Below, one piece after another: positions 24,301 to 39,300 of a stretch of DNA of 64,000 bases. The stretch lies in NCBI GenBank assembly GCA_023333565.1, contig JAJKFH010003075.1, positions 1,663,501 through 1,727,500 of the forward strand, read 5' to 3'. Origin of the DNA: Puffinus mauretanicus (Eukaryota > Chordata > Aves > Procellariiformes > Procellariidae). The position numbers and the translations under genes are program-made. The notes under the pieces are model-generated. The model saw nothing but the letters and a program-made list of their open reading frames with translations, had not been told where the DNA came from and made no database searches. Position 1 is the stretch's first letter. Each line of letters opens with the position of its first letter.

Positions 24301-27300
24301 CTTTGATCAAATTTAATGGGTAGTCATTGAAAGATAATATGCAACACTACAGTGCTACTTTTAGCATGAAATTTGAGAGATATTACGAAGATAGAGAAAA
24401 AAAACATAGTTAGTAGAGTTAAAAAAAAAACCCAACCCCGAAATTAGAGATTTAAGAACTTGATTCAAAACATGAGCTTTACTGTCAAGGTGTCAGAGTA
24501 CATCACAGTTCAAAAATAACACAGTAGTAATGTCTACAATGTTTTAATTTATCTGTAACACGCAGCATTCTGTATTCAGGTTTACAGCAAGAGAGTCACA
24601 TACCCTTCTTTCCTCCCCTCTTCCACCCTATTTCCACTCTCCCTGGTTTCAGGCAGCTATTGTAAGGACCAGAAATGGCAACGTCCTGTCTTGGTGAGCG
24701 CTCAGTTGAAACGTGACTTGCGTAAGGAACCCCACATAGTTTCTCTCAGGAAAATAATTGAGACAATAGCTAACCCATTGCTATATTCAAAGGAAAATAA
24801 TACGGCAGCACTGTAGCAAGGGATTGTTAGCAGCACAACAAAGAAAACCTGCTGAGAGAGTATGAAGATGAAAAACTTCCAAAGAATTCCAATCACCAGA
24901 TTGTTTATGTAGGTAGACTATAGAACTACTTCAGCTCATTACTCACATCCTTATTCTGTTCTCTCATCTTCTTTCTCATAGTTTGTTAAATTAACTCAAA
25001 GTAACTTAATATTTAATTAGAAGGTAAACTCTTTGGGACCATAAATCTGCATCACCAAATACAACGATGTCCGCATCTAATTTTTATGCTCTACCAAAAG
25101 AAAAAAAATCAAATTCATGAAGTAAATGCCGAGATTGTAATTTCAGGCTTGCTCCATCAGACATCATTAGCAATTCTTTCCCTTCCACCATTTTCTGAAA
25201 GCAAGAACAACTCATATATAACTTTTAGTACAGTATATCCTGCTTTCTGTATTTATAAATCACCAATCACTTAATTATATTGACTCTCAAAGAACCATCA
25301 CTAATGTACAACCTTCTCTGGGAAAGTATTATACTAATGCTGCATCTTTTTCACAGTTCTCCTGTGAACCCCATGCCATACTCATCACTCCCTTGAAAAT
25401 ATTTCAGAAAAACCAGGCATCACAAATGACACCACTTGCCTCCTTCAGGCAACTCAATCAAGCCCAAGAAAACAGTGTGCTCATGTACCTAAGTGTATAA
25501 ACTAGCAATGAATGGCCTTTCACATGTGGAACTGGCCCATTAATTGAAGAAAACTGCTATCTTCCAAGATAGCAGCAAATTCTGCTGGATGTTAATTAAT
25601 AATTAAGAATATATTCCAGAGTGAGAATTAAAAGAATGTTGTGAAGCCACTAAAAACAAGGGCAAGAAATAACAAGAGACAAATAAACTCAGGGTCACAA
25701 ATAATTACTTTCAGGAAGCACCATAAGCTGTTGTTCTGCTCTCTAACCAGCAAAGACTTTGACACAATGGCATATGGATGAAACAACTTTGCTTCTAGCT
25801 GGCCAACAAATGCTGATGTGTTTTAGAAGTTATTTGCTCAGCAGTAAATATTGCTGGGTTTCCAAATTACTCATAAAGGAGTAAATCCTCATTCCATTTG
25901 AGATTTATATGCTTCAGAAGAGTTCAGGAAAGATACAACTTCCTTACCCTAGCAAGGTACACATCTTTTTAATTAAATATGCATATTATTGCTTTCCCAC
26001 TGCAAAAGTTGGAATACAAGGATTCCAGTCTTTTATTTTAAAGTCATGTCCCTGAGATAGCTACTATGGGTACATTTTCCAGGCTGTTCTTGCCTGCCAG
26101 TTAGGACACACTAGCTTGAAATCCTAAAGGGGCTCAGCTGAAGAAAACTCAAATCCTATGAGTGCCACATACCACATTGTTTAGAAAAAGTTGAAGGGAA
26201 ACATCAGAGAAGGACATTTAAACTTCTCTTAATATTTTACCACTGATTAATCTACCTGGTACCTTGTGTGACTCTAAAGATATCTCATGTCACTGACCAC
26301 AGAAGAATCATGGTGCATGATGAAGCTCCTTGGAACCCTCCTTCCCCTAACATCCCTAAAGTGTTCCCCTGGCCCATCATCATTAGTCACCATCAGAAAA
26401 ATATAGAGGCGTTTGGGGAGGTTTTTTTAAAGGCTTCTCTTGCTGCCAAAACAACACATAGCCAGTCAGTGCAAACATTCAGCATCAACTGAACCTAACG
26501 ATCTTCCAAGTTACGGCTTTGTTTACTGGAACTAAAACCATGCATTGCCTCCCTAGTTTACTTCAATTATAACAGATGGACAAATAAGGTGAGTTTGAAG
26601 GTCAGAGAGGGAGAAAGCAGAAAGAGGTCAGAGCACATAAATTTTTACCAGGCCCATGAAGAGAATTGTGGTCATACCAGTATCACTATCTTAGTTTTAT
26701 TTCTCCCTCTGTCATTTCTTTGCACATCATATGGCATGACGCAGCTCTATTTTAAGTTTTAAATGAAAATTTCCATTCATGAATGCTTCCAAACCAGTCA
26801 CTGTATTGCTATCAGCTTAAATAGAGGGGAGTTGTTAGTATACATCATGAGAACCATGATCTCTCAGTCAATGTTGAGCCCAAAGAAGTGAAAAAGGAAA
26901 AAAAAGTGTTTTGAACATTTTACCTCTGTATTACTTCAGCTTTATGTTCACAACTGGAAAATATATTTGCACTAGGCAATTACATTGCAAATTTGAATCT
27001 CAGATACCTGCTGCTATAAAACTGGGACTGCTCTGTATTCACATTAGTATGACCAAGAACCCCTTGGCTCACTAACAGAAGTACATCCTGTATTTCTAAG
27101 TAATTCCGATCTTCCTGCAGTGGGAGAAACAAAATTCAGGTTCACTTTACATTTGGTGCCAAGTTAATTGTATCAGGTCAAGAGAAGAGCCTGACTGCCA
27201 CTTTTACAACCCACTGAAGAACACATATGAGTGTGCAGCTGTGGTAAGAGAAGCCAGTAAGATGTTAAGTTATATAAGAATATATGGTAAGTAATACAGC

Positions 27301-30300
27301 AACTATTACTATCCATTTTATATAAACCAACAGTGCAGTCTCATCTGGAATAGCATATATTACAGAGTGCACAAAAAAATGGAAAATGGCAGTGAGAAAG
27401 CACAGGCTTACAAACACTCTCTTAGGAAGCGAGACTGAAAAAACAACCTGAGAAAAGGAAACAAAGAAGATGACACACCGTACAGGTATATAAGCTAGTA
27501 AGTGCTACATAGAAAAGCAATTAGGACCCTGTGCTCCCATGAACTCCCTTTCAGTAATACAGGGGGGAAAAAAGGACATCCAATACATTTAGAAAGTGGA
27601 GTTTTCAGAAGAACTCACCCCACCCAAAATCATGGAACATCTACTGCTGACAAGAAGATTCAGGTTTATCTTTATAAATCAAATTCTGAGGGAAAGACAT
27701 TAAATATCAACATCATGTTTTTAAAATTACTTTTACAAGCATCACTGTAATTTGCAAATCTGTACAACAGTCCTGCAAGATTTCTATACTTCTCTCTCTC
27801 TATCTGAGGCTACTTAGAACTCTTCAACACTGTATTTTATTTTATTTTTTAAGTTTTCCTGCCTAAGCAAAGAAAAAGAGGGATAGGAGGAAGGAAATTA
27901 ATTTCCAAAAGAAATATTTTCTTTGACAAAAAGTAAACAATTTTAGTAGTAGATTTTTACTTATAAGAATTGAATATGCATACTAAATCGCAAAATATCA
28001 TTTTAACCCCAAAACAATTGTTATAATCAATAAAATATTAAACAAAAAAAAAATTCATCAAGCAAGCAGAAACTTGAGACGGCACACTCAGACTAGAAAT
28101 TGGAATATAAACAAGAAAAATATGACAACCGTTGTTTGAACTGCTGTCAACTAGAGGTTACAGATTAGTGGTTTATAGATTATGAGCTACATATGCATTT
28201 TACATCCATTATGGGTAACTTGTTCCACCATTTTGTATAGTACCAGGCATGCAAGATGATTAGAGAACAACTCTCACTATCCAGGCAAGGCATCATGCGA
28301 TTTAAGAGTTTCTGTAGAAGAGATACTATCACCTTCCCAGGACCAGAACAGCTCTGTATATCTGAATTATAGTCAGAGAATAAAGGGTTTTGCTAAAGCA
28401 TTAGAGTAGTGCTGGAACAAGGATAGTGGGAGGACTCAGCTTCTGAGCATTGTTCCTAAACAAGACAATTTATAGCAAGTTAAATCTGTTGCAAGACTAC
28501 AAAAGCTGAGCTAGTTTTCAGCTGGCCACAGAATTAGCAGCATAGTAAAATATACTGTACTTCTACCTGCTCTCCTCTGTCCTTACTGGAACAACCAGCC
28601 CCAGCTGTCAATATGGTCAACATGTGGTTGGGGAAAATTATTGGGATTTCCTTTTCCCTTTTTTTTTTTTTAAAGTTTACTTCCTTTATATTTATTTTCA
28701 AAACATATACACAAAAAAAAACCACCAAAAACCCTGAAAAGCCCAAAGTTTTTTTCAACTTGACATGTTGCACTACCCAGTTATGTCATGTAGTGTCAGT
28801 AATGTCATCAGATAACATAACTGCCACAATCTGATGTGATGCATTAAACTGGGATTACCAGAATAAATCAAGTTTGTGGGTACACAGATCACAGGTGGTG
28901 CAGTCAGTTGCTCTGTATTATGGCATATCTATAGGATGTGCAGATTAGGATATAATGTTCAGAGGCTTGTTCTCGTTTGTGAAGAGCTTTGCAACCATAA
29001 CTCAATAGTAAGGAGCCACCAAACAGTTATAATGGCATAAACCATCATCAGGGAAAAATACAAATCGATCAGTGCCAGCGATATAAAAGAAAGAGCACGC
29101 ATCTGTCCCCAGTCTCATAAATTCAGTGGTGGTTGTAGGTTTTTTCTCTATCCCACATGTACTTTATTAATAACAGTAACTATCATAAATAATAATAATG
29201 CAGAGTAGTTTATTTCAAAATGAATGCTCTTCTTATTATCTGTTGATCCTCTCTCTTATTTCTTACATCCTGTTTATATTCCTCCTGTAAATGGGGAGAG
29301 GAGAGCTAGTTTAATTTATTGTTTGAAGTTTATGCCCTTTAGTTGGCAACAGTGTGCTACGCCAAGAAAGTTGTCTATGTAGGTTCCCTGAAATATCTGC
29401 ATACCTTAACTGGTATGTTAAGCTTCTACAAAGGAGGCATAGAATTTACGTTCTATTGCTTGTTATAAATAAGTAATAAGAACAGATTAGAATTATGCAT
29501 TTACGCCTACTAGTGAGAGTGAGATGCATAATTCACAAGTGGCAAACCCTTAAGAGGCTTTCGTATTTCACCCCAACCCTCTCCCTGCTCCAATCTCGTG
29601 TATGTAGAACATAGTATATTTTTCAGTCCCACTGCTCCACAATTCTTTTTTTTTTCCAGCTAGACTGTTTAGATTTTATAATTACTACTTTTTCTTTCTT
29701 GCAGAAAAGCAACAGACACTATATGTTAGTAGTCATTGTTGGGATATGTTAGTAGTCATTGTTGGGAATGTATCTGCTTTATGTATCTGCTTTATGTTAC
29801 AGTATTGGTGTCATCTCTCTGAATTTTCTTGTGAAACTCAGGGACACAACTGTAAGAGGCAGATGTTAAATGGCAGTGCTTTCAGAAGGTGCCAGAGTAA
29901 ACTGAAATCCTCTACCTAACTTACAAAGAGAACACAGAACTTGCAACTGAAACTTCCTTATGCTTCATAGTTAACGTAACGTACTGCTCCCCTAGTTGGA
30001 TCTCCTGGAGGACTAGACTAATCTCTATGCCCATTCATGTCCTCAACTTCTCTGCTGAAGCCTGTAAACTAATAGCTGTTGCGACCACAATGTATATGAT
30101 AGCAAATGAAGGCCACATGATTTTACAGAGCCTGTGGCTTTCCCCCACAGCAGTTCTACCTCTAAGCAGCACTCTGTTACCTGGTGATAAGGTGTAGGAA
30201 CAAGGAATGATTTTAGTCTAGTTGCTTTAATATTTTTTTGGTTCTCTGGCTGGAGCACTACAGTGTTGATTAACGTACCTCCCAAAGAGGCACCACTAGG

Positions 30301-33300
30301 GACAGGCTCTTTGGTGGAAGAAGTCATCTTGTAATTTCTCTCAACCGTTTTGAACTTAGGCTATTTAGTTCCCTGGATTTTCCTTTGTCCTGTGTACAAA
30401 TATTTTAAATTATGCCAGTTCTAACTACCACTCTGCCTCAACCTCTGCCGTGCAACTTGTTTTCATAGTTAAGCTAAGACTTGTACCTCTCTTTTTCTGG
30501 TAGCAATTATTTATTTATTTATTTAATCTTTTGATTTCTTCAGTATACCTCACTTTATTTTGAGTTTTCCTTGACTAGCTTTCTATGTACTTTATCTTTG
30601 CCTATAAACTTAGGAGAAAGACTTCACTTATGTATATATTTTAATTCCCAATACAATTTAACAGCTTAAAAATTGTTATGTGACATTGCAACAATGATAT
30701 TAAATCCCCAGAGCCATATCTCAAAAATTCAAAACACATTAGTTGAAATGAAAACTTTTACCCTAACTTTTAAGAATAGCAAAAGGCACCAGAATTATTT
30801 TGATATATAGGAAAGCATTCTTATCCTTGAGCTGATGAGAAGGCTAGCACACCAGCTCATGAGAACATGTGAACATTCTTGTCAATTGGATTAAATTATT
30901 GTTCCTTGATCAGAAAACAAATGAGTAACAATATTAAAATTAAGTGATCTTAAATAGCTCCAAAATTGAAGTCAGTATAAAATTCAACTTTCAGAAGGAA
31001 TCTATTGACATACTGTACCAACATGGGTTACTTTCCACTACTGATAATTTCCTTCATTTTCTACATTTCTCCTAGAATAGACTCTGGAAATTTTCACCAC
31101 TTATGCATCCTTTGTATGAACTCGCCCAATCTAGCCAGTGATCCTCGAAAGGTAAGCAATGAGGACCCAGAAGCTTTTAATAAGCCAGATTCTCTAGTCA
31201 CCTCTGAATAACCTTTTCAACTGACTAACAGAGGGGATGCAAAGCTATTCATCCACGGTCCTAACAAGAAAGCTTTCAACTGTTGGCAGAGCTGTTTTAG
31301 CTGCCCCTACTATCTGTTCAGCACTGATTCCAACTCTAATTTATACCAACTAGGAAAATTTTAAAATAAAAATATTATAAATGTCCCCCAAGATATTTGT
31401 ATAAAATTTTGTACATTTATGCACCTCTGTTGATGGAAACCACATATGCTCACAGAAAGAACATAGAACTTATTAATTGAATTGATTAAATCACAAATTG
31501 GAATTAGAAATTGCTAATGATGTATTTCCAGATACAGAACACAGGCAGTATATTATCACCAGTGTGAAAATTCACACTTTCCCACCTGATCACTTATTCT
31601 TTTACATGTGCAGACCTTGTGGAACACCACTCCTCACCAAAATGATTGAACAGCACCATTCTTAAATTAGAATTTCAGGTGCTTATTTACATGTAGCCAT
31701 AAACATACCCAGACATGCAGAAAAAGAAATCAAGATATGCATACTGCAAATGTGACTTAAATGTCCCTCTGTAATAAAGGAACATGGTATATCCAAAGCA
31801 GCCATCACAGAAATAGTAATGATGCTTATCATCCACCTTTCCATTCATCTTAAGACCATGTGTCTAAGCCTTACTTAAAGCACACTAATCTGATCTTCTT
31901 CTTACATGTTTAGTTTTATGTTCACTTAAATATTTTTTAGCATGCACTAGTTAATTTCCCAGTAACATGTCACTTTAATGTATCACTATTTATACCATAA
32001 AAACCATGGAAAAGAAAGAAACAAAAAAGAGAAAACCCCCAGCACCTTTAAAGTCCAACTACAATTTATGTAAAATGCTTCAATCAGAAATAGATTGTCA
32101 TAAAAATACAATATTTCATGGAAGACTAGTGAAAAGCATGATGGAGTTCAGTACTGACTAAAAGGCTATTAAGCTTTATGTAAACAATTTAGGCAATCAG
32201 TGCAGAAACCTAGGTTAGATTTCTGGCAGTGATTCAACAGGAAAGGGAGTATCGTAGAATGCCGTTCATGCTTTTTGTGACATGATTTATGACTTGCATA
32301 TGTTTTCACATAACTTAGGAGGACAGGGAAACAGATTTTGCAAATACAGGAATCTTCCTCCAATCATACAAACCATCAAATATTTTTAAAATCAAACTTA
32401 TATCCAGCTATTTTATGGCCTTGTAACACAAAAGACAATACTTGTGAAAGATGAAAAATAGTTAGGAAGGTCTGGACTTCCAGTAACAGAAAAAGACATT
32501 AACTGGTGAAGCATTTTAGAGATGCAAGTTGTAAGGAAGTTGCTCAGATTTATTGAAATAACAAGTCTGAAACATATGCAAACATCAAAGATTCCCTTTT
32601 TCATAAGTTTGTCACATTACAGCTTTCTGTTTTTTCAATAAATAAAATATTGAAAATATTTAAGTAATGGTTAATGACTCAACACCCTCATGGCCATGCA
32701 TTTAGTAAAACCAAGGAAAAGGGGAACACCCAGTTGGGATCCCTCCAGAAGTATTACTGTTACCTGCCTATACATTGTCACCATTTATTAATATTCCACT
32801 AGTGTTAAAGGAAGGTTGGGACATATCGGGTATAGAGAGAAGGAGCTGTGTCAGTCAGAATAATTATCACAGGTGATAAACCAACACAATTTGTAATAGC
32901 AGCATGGAAGAAAATATCTACCTTAAATTAAATACACATCAAGTGTTTGGCAGTTCAGGACACCAAATGGTCCTAAATGAGTAAGGATAAATACAAGCGT
33001 GTTTTCCAGGGCATAAGGAAAATCTCAGAGAGAAGCCTCATTATGCAGCTTGCAATATCAAGAAGGCTGCCCCACTCTTTCCAAGCCTATTAAGTTAGAG
33101 CTAAGTGAGGTATATCCTTATGAATGGATATCAACAGATTCAAACAGAAGCAGCAGGTTTGGCCTTAGTCCATCTGTGCTAGAGGTGTCATATCTTTATT
33201 TACATGAGTCCAGCATTACCTGAAACTAAGCACAAATGATTTACCAAGCATTTCAAAATGATTCTGCCAAAAACACCTCTTAGGAAAGTGGAGATGCTTT

Positions 33301-36300
33301 TCTTTATCTATAAACATATGATTTATAAGCTGAGCATAAAACCTTGCACAGTTTCTGATGTTTTCTAAAGCACTTAACAAAAGCGTGATTGAATGAAATC
33401 TTAACTTAAACTATAAGCTCATGTGTCTGTTTTATCAGCAAAATTAAAACCAGAACAGAACCCACCAATAGCTTCAGGCAAACCACAATTACCAGCCATA
33501 CTGCTGAAAATAAGATCCCACAAAAAGTATTTCAGACTATGAGCACAACATGTCCAAGAAAGCATATTCTAGTTCTTATAAATCTAAGGAGACCTCTCAA
33601 TGTTTAATAGCAAACAGTGGTGACCACGTGACAACTGCTTACAAAGAGAAACTATATCACTTGATAGGGCCCTATATGAAGTTCTCACTGATGAAAGACA
33701 AAATGCAGAGAAACAGATTATGCCCTTCAGAAATCCCAGAGGAAGGTAGACAAGACACACAAGATTGGGCCAGTTTGCCCAAGAGAGGTTCGCACAGCCA
33801 ACATTACAACAAATTGATCTCAGAAAGTGGCAAAACAAGAATTTGCTGCTATCTAACTGCAGTGGGGTTGTCTTGGAGAAGACCTGCAAATTCACATGAC
33901 AGTGCAAAACACCTCCAAGACGATAATGTGTGGACAATAAGCTCTGCTGCTTGCAAAAAAAGGGGGAAAAGAAAAGAAAAAAAAAAAGAAGACTAAAAAA
34001 GGCTGTATTTAAATTTTACAAATGTGAACTCAACACACTGTTTTTTGAAGATATCTCAGCATCTTCAAGTCTGCTGACCAATCTAGGTATCTGTGAAGGA
34101 GAAAATAAAGAACTAGAAGCCTATATATGTCTAATTCTGAGAATTAATTTTGAAGTAAGATCACAGAACAAAATAATCTGGGAGTTTTACATTTTTTAGT
34201 GGTTTTAATTCTTGTCATGGAATTTAGACAAGCCTGGAAATCAATGTTTTTCTTCTCTTTGTTTAAAAAACAGAGCCCAGAGCCAAAATATTTCCTATGC
34301 TGCCAGAAGGGAAATGAGGAAAAAAAGAACTCTCCCTGTTCTACAGCTATAAGCTCTGGAGAAGCTATTTGCTCCAGTTTGCATTGGTACATACAGAAGA
34401 TTGGGAGGTACCAATCACTCTCATTTTATAATTTGTGTTGCATTTTAATTTTTAGAAAGCGGTATTCAAGCAACCTGAGAGCTCAGCAATTCCAGCAGGG
34501 TTAGCGTGCGTTCTCTCCTGGCTTGCTGTGTTACCCAAATCTGATCAAAGGACAAGGACTCCAGAAGCTTGTCCAGCTGTGGTTTTATAATGACACCATT
34601 AGGTTTTGCTCTATAATCAAGGTCCCTAAAAGTCTGTGTAGCTTCAGGCTTAATATCTGCGACAAGGTTAACTGAAATCTGCAGCAAGGATAACTACTTT
34701 AGCAGATTGTATCAGCAGGAAATATTTAAACACTATTTAAAAGGATTTTAAATAAGCAGATTTTATTTAACACTGCACTAATGCACTGCAACAGAAAATG
34801 ATACAACAGAGCTGCTACAAATAAACATAATGCTTTTACCCTTACCCCACCTCCCTCCCTTCTAAATTCCCCAGATCTGTATTATTAAGTCCAATGAGTG
34901 TACCAGATCTTTGTCTGAAGCTGAAATACACGAATGCCAGACTCAGACAGCCCATTTGCCCTTTGGTTTTGTGCCTGCTGAATCTGCATTCTGGGTCTGT
35001 GGAATTAATTACGATAGAACCGGTCACTGGCAATGTCAGTGTTGCCAATTCAGGTGTATCAAATGTGCTTTCTTATATGCCTACAACTTTTAGAGGAAGG
35101 CAGCTTCTCCTGTAACACTGGTGTACTCTGCCCTCTAGTGCTAGGTGCACCAATATATGTTTATTTAAATGCATACTCAGGCTAGAATAAAGCCCGAAGC
35201 AGCAAGCATTCTTTATATGCCATCCTGGAAAACATGTTATTTCTTGTACGCCTTATCAGCTGGATATGTTGCTAAACCAAATATAAGGGGCGGGCCTGGA
35301 ACTGTAGTATGGTATTGCAAGACCCTATAATAAGAAAGAGACACTGGGACATATCTCATTGGGTCACATGCAAGACATTTCAGATAACCAATTCTAACTG
35401 CGAAGAGGTGCAGACTAACTTTTCATTGCTCACAATGGTGTTAAATAAGTCTCTGCTTCACAAAAAAATGAGGAATTGTGACATTCAGAGTTACAACACA
35501 CACAAATCTAGCACTAAACATTGTACTGGATAGCAAACTGCTCTTTCCAAAACACCCTAGTGAAAGAACAGACTGGGTTCATTTGGTATTTATATGTATT
35601 TCACTGCAACCTAGAAGATGGGAAATGAACTCATACCAGAGAACTACAGAATTTTTCTATTGTTTGTCCTTTAAGGCAAAAGCTGCCTGTCATCTTTCAG
35701 CAGGACCTAAAACAAAGGAATGCAAATCATTAGGGTTGGAAATTGGTGTTTTTAAACATGGCTATAGCTAAAAACTGTATGAAAAGTAACCATGAGAACT
35801 ACATCTTAAACCTAATATAATAAGTATTTTCTTCTCAGTGATTCAGCTTCTTGTAGTGATACATCTTATTGCAATTATCCTCTACGTACAATTCTGTGGA
35901 TTTTCTTGTTCAAATTGTTTCACTTGGTAATTAGTACAATATTGATATTATGATGGATTTTGCTTTTACTATCACGATCTATCATTTAAAACAAGCAGTA
36001 GTAGTCATAGGGGTAAAAAGGACAAAAAAATTTGCCAATTTTTCACTAAAATGTAATAATTGTGCATGGCTGTGTATAGCCTGTAATTACTGTACTGTAA
36101 GTACTACTGGTTTAGAGCAACATAAAAAAAAAATACAGGTAGTTCTCCCATTTTTTAAGTGCAGATATGCTAAGCCCTGTTTGCACAGATGTCAAACATC
36201 TGCCTCTTCCTCACAGAAAAACAAGGCTCCCATTCTATCCCGGTTTTGTAGGATCAGCCTTTCCACACTCAGGTCAAGTAACGATTTGAATAAGCCAAAG

Positions 36301-39300
36301 CTTAGTTCATGCTCTTAGACAAAATTGTGAAGACAGCTCTTTCTCACATTTTCCAAGGCTCTCCTTAATATTTTGCCCAGAAACCTGGTACAAAGCAGTC
36401 TGTCACAGTGTTTTAAACTCATGGGCATGTAATTTAGGATAACTATACTCGTTTAACTCAGTTGAGGATCTGCCCTTGTAACATAGTCATCAGGATCTCT
36501 TTTCTGAAAAACTGGAAACACTTCTTTCAGGTTGGCAGAGAAAAATAAGTTTCATACAGCTGAGTCTTAATAAGAATATCTTCCTTTTAAAGATTCATGA
36601 TGAGAACCATTAGATTCTGCTAGGAAATTATACGAACACAATTGTTAACATTGTCAAGTATCTAGTGCTGCAGAAAATGCGGACGTACATCCTCAATGCC
36701 AAGCTCAGTGCAAAGACAGATTTATACATTTTTTGTTTTCTAAAGATATCTACAAAGTCATTGTCCTTTGTAAACATGTTAGGTAATGAACACCTTTTCT
36801 TAGTCCATCAAATGCTCAGCATTTAAGAATAGAAATATTTTGCTCTAATATTTTTTTCTAAAGTTTCTTCACAACAATAAGGTTTCCACCAAAACAAAAC
36901 TTGGCACTTGGGTCACATCTGATCATCATTGTCTCTGCTTATACTATACTTTTCTGCATTTATTAGACCACCTTTCTGCTGGTAGTATTGGCACCACCAG
37001 CTCAGGCCACTGCAGTCTAATAATTTTCAGTATAAAACCCACCCTGTTTTCTCTTTCATTTAAGGCAGGTGGGAAATTTTTGAGACTAATTTAAAGAAAA
37101 GAGAAAACAAGAATGAATACCTTGCCTAAATTTAAAAATACGAAAAAAAAATTAAGAAATCTCCATGTTTCAAAGTAGAAGCTTCAGTTTTGCCTGTGAG
37201 TGTTTGGATAGGTGAAAGAAGTGTATTTTCCTCTCCACAGGAAAAATCAACTCAAATTTTCCTAAAATAAAAAGCCTTTGTAAGATCAGTGTGTATATGT
37301 TAAGAGTTTTGAAGATAACTGTACAAGCTTCTCCATCTCCTTACATCATCTAGTCATCTCTACAGAACAGTAAGGTATGCAAGTTTGGAGTGCAGAACCC
37401 TATTGCGATTGCTTTCCTGAGCTGCAGCTGTTGGTCTTGGTTACAGGAGCTTCTGCACTCTCACGCAGAGGAACTGAAAGCATGAATACCGGGGCATGGA
37501 TTCACACACCCTAAATTCTACCTAGGATCCTGGACTGAGTATTTCCTCCTGGCTTGTCCCCACCCATTGGAGACATCAGGCTTTCACTGGAATTCAGGAT
37601 GTGAAATAGCACCTAGATTGCATGAGGAAATAGTACCACGTAAGGCAAATGCATAAAGGTAGGAAGCAGAAAAATCGCAGACAGATCGTTAACAAAGGTG
37701 TTGCGGTACAGGGGCTGGCTTCATTTCAGTGCTTGATTACTCACAACACAGAAACCGAATTTGTCAAAATGGAGAACATATTTAAATGCACTAATGGATG
37801 ATGGATGCCTAATGGGTCCCCTTTTTCAATGTGGTAAAGTGTACATTTGCCATATGTGCTTTTAAAGTGTTTCCTTTTTAATTACAGCTCAACCCCTAGA
37901 GGAAACAAACACTTGAATTTTCATGAAAATCAATGAGCATTTCAAGCCCTCAACAACTGTCAAGATCAGAAACTAAGTTAACAATATATTTGCAATTATG
38001 GTGTTGAGAAGACATATCCCTCGTCAAGTTATGGATTAATTAGTATGGGCCTAAACTGATTGCACTTTCCATGGTCTGAAGCGAAAGTCAGTGAAGTACT
38101 AATTTTTAGACAGAATTGATGCCTTCCTAAAAAAGAACATTTCAATAGATACAGCACTTCAAAAAACACAAAGAGAATCTATAACTTTCTGGTATAGACT
38201 ACTGGTCAGGAACTCAGTAGTATAGTTACTAAATTAGGAAAATCATTTTGGTGAATGAATAGAAACAGATGCCAGAGACAATGAACTTTGTTTCTCTGTT
38301 TAGGGTCAATAGCATATTACGTTGAGGCAATAAGTCACCAACATCACTAGCATAAATGCTGAAAGGCAAAGCATAATAATATGGGAAAAGCCAAAAATGT
38401 AGGAAAGAGACATGTATAACACAAAAGCTGCAACTTTTCACTGTAAAACCATAACCCTTGCAAAAAAAGCCAATCAACCAAACAACAAAAAACAACAGAA
38501 AAAAGATTATTTTATACCTCTTTTACCTCTAGCCTACAAAGAAGAAAATCTTGGGCTCTGAAAGGAAGCAAAACCAGGTCAAATTAAAGATATATGCAGA
38601 TCTAGGCAAGATCTTGAATAAACCTGATTCAGAATGACTGGGATTTCTAGTGACCCAAATCCCAGCCTGCTGGCTCACATCGCCTCTTCCCCCTCGGGCA
38701 GAATGAGAAACTGGCAGCTAAATAAAATGGATCCACAGTAAACAGACTGATCTCTACGCCATGTTCAGAATGGTAGGCAAGAGTGGCTCTTGTGCTGTAC
38801 TGCATAGGGCAACACAATCTGATTCACTAGCCTTCTCTTTTGAATAAGCAAGATTGTCTGTTCTCTTTATAGCTTATGTCTGCCTAAAAATTAATTGAAA
38901 TCAAACTTATTAAATGCTCAATAGGACCAAAAATATCAAAATTGCGAGAAAAATATAAATAAATAATTTCTAAGTAAAAGTAACAAGAGCTTCTCTAGGA
39001 AGCTTATGAACCAGATGACTTTTCCTTAGACTAGTTTAGCTGAATGCATTCTGATGTATCATTCAGGATTTAGAGGTAGAACATGAGGAATCAAGTCCTG
39101 GCCTTTTTTAATTAATCCTTTTCTATATTTTCGAAGAATAATTACAAAAGTTACTTGACCACAATTTCTATCAATAAGCATTCATTTTGGCTATGAGTCA
39201 GAATACAATCAGACATGAATCTAAAACCAGCTAAACCAAATATATTACGGTGAACATTTCCTCAAACGTTTTACATTGCTTGTCAATTTATAACCAGGTT

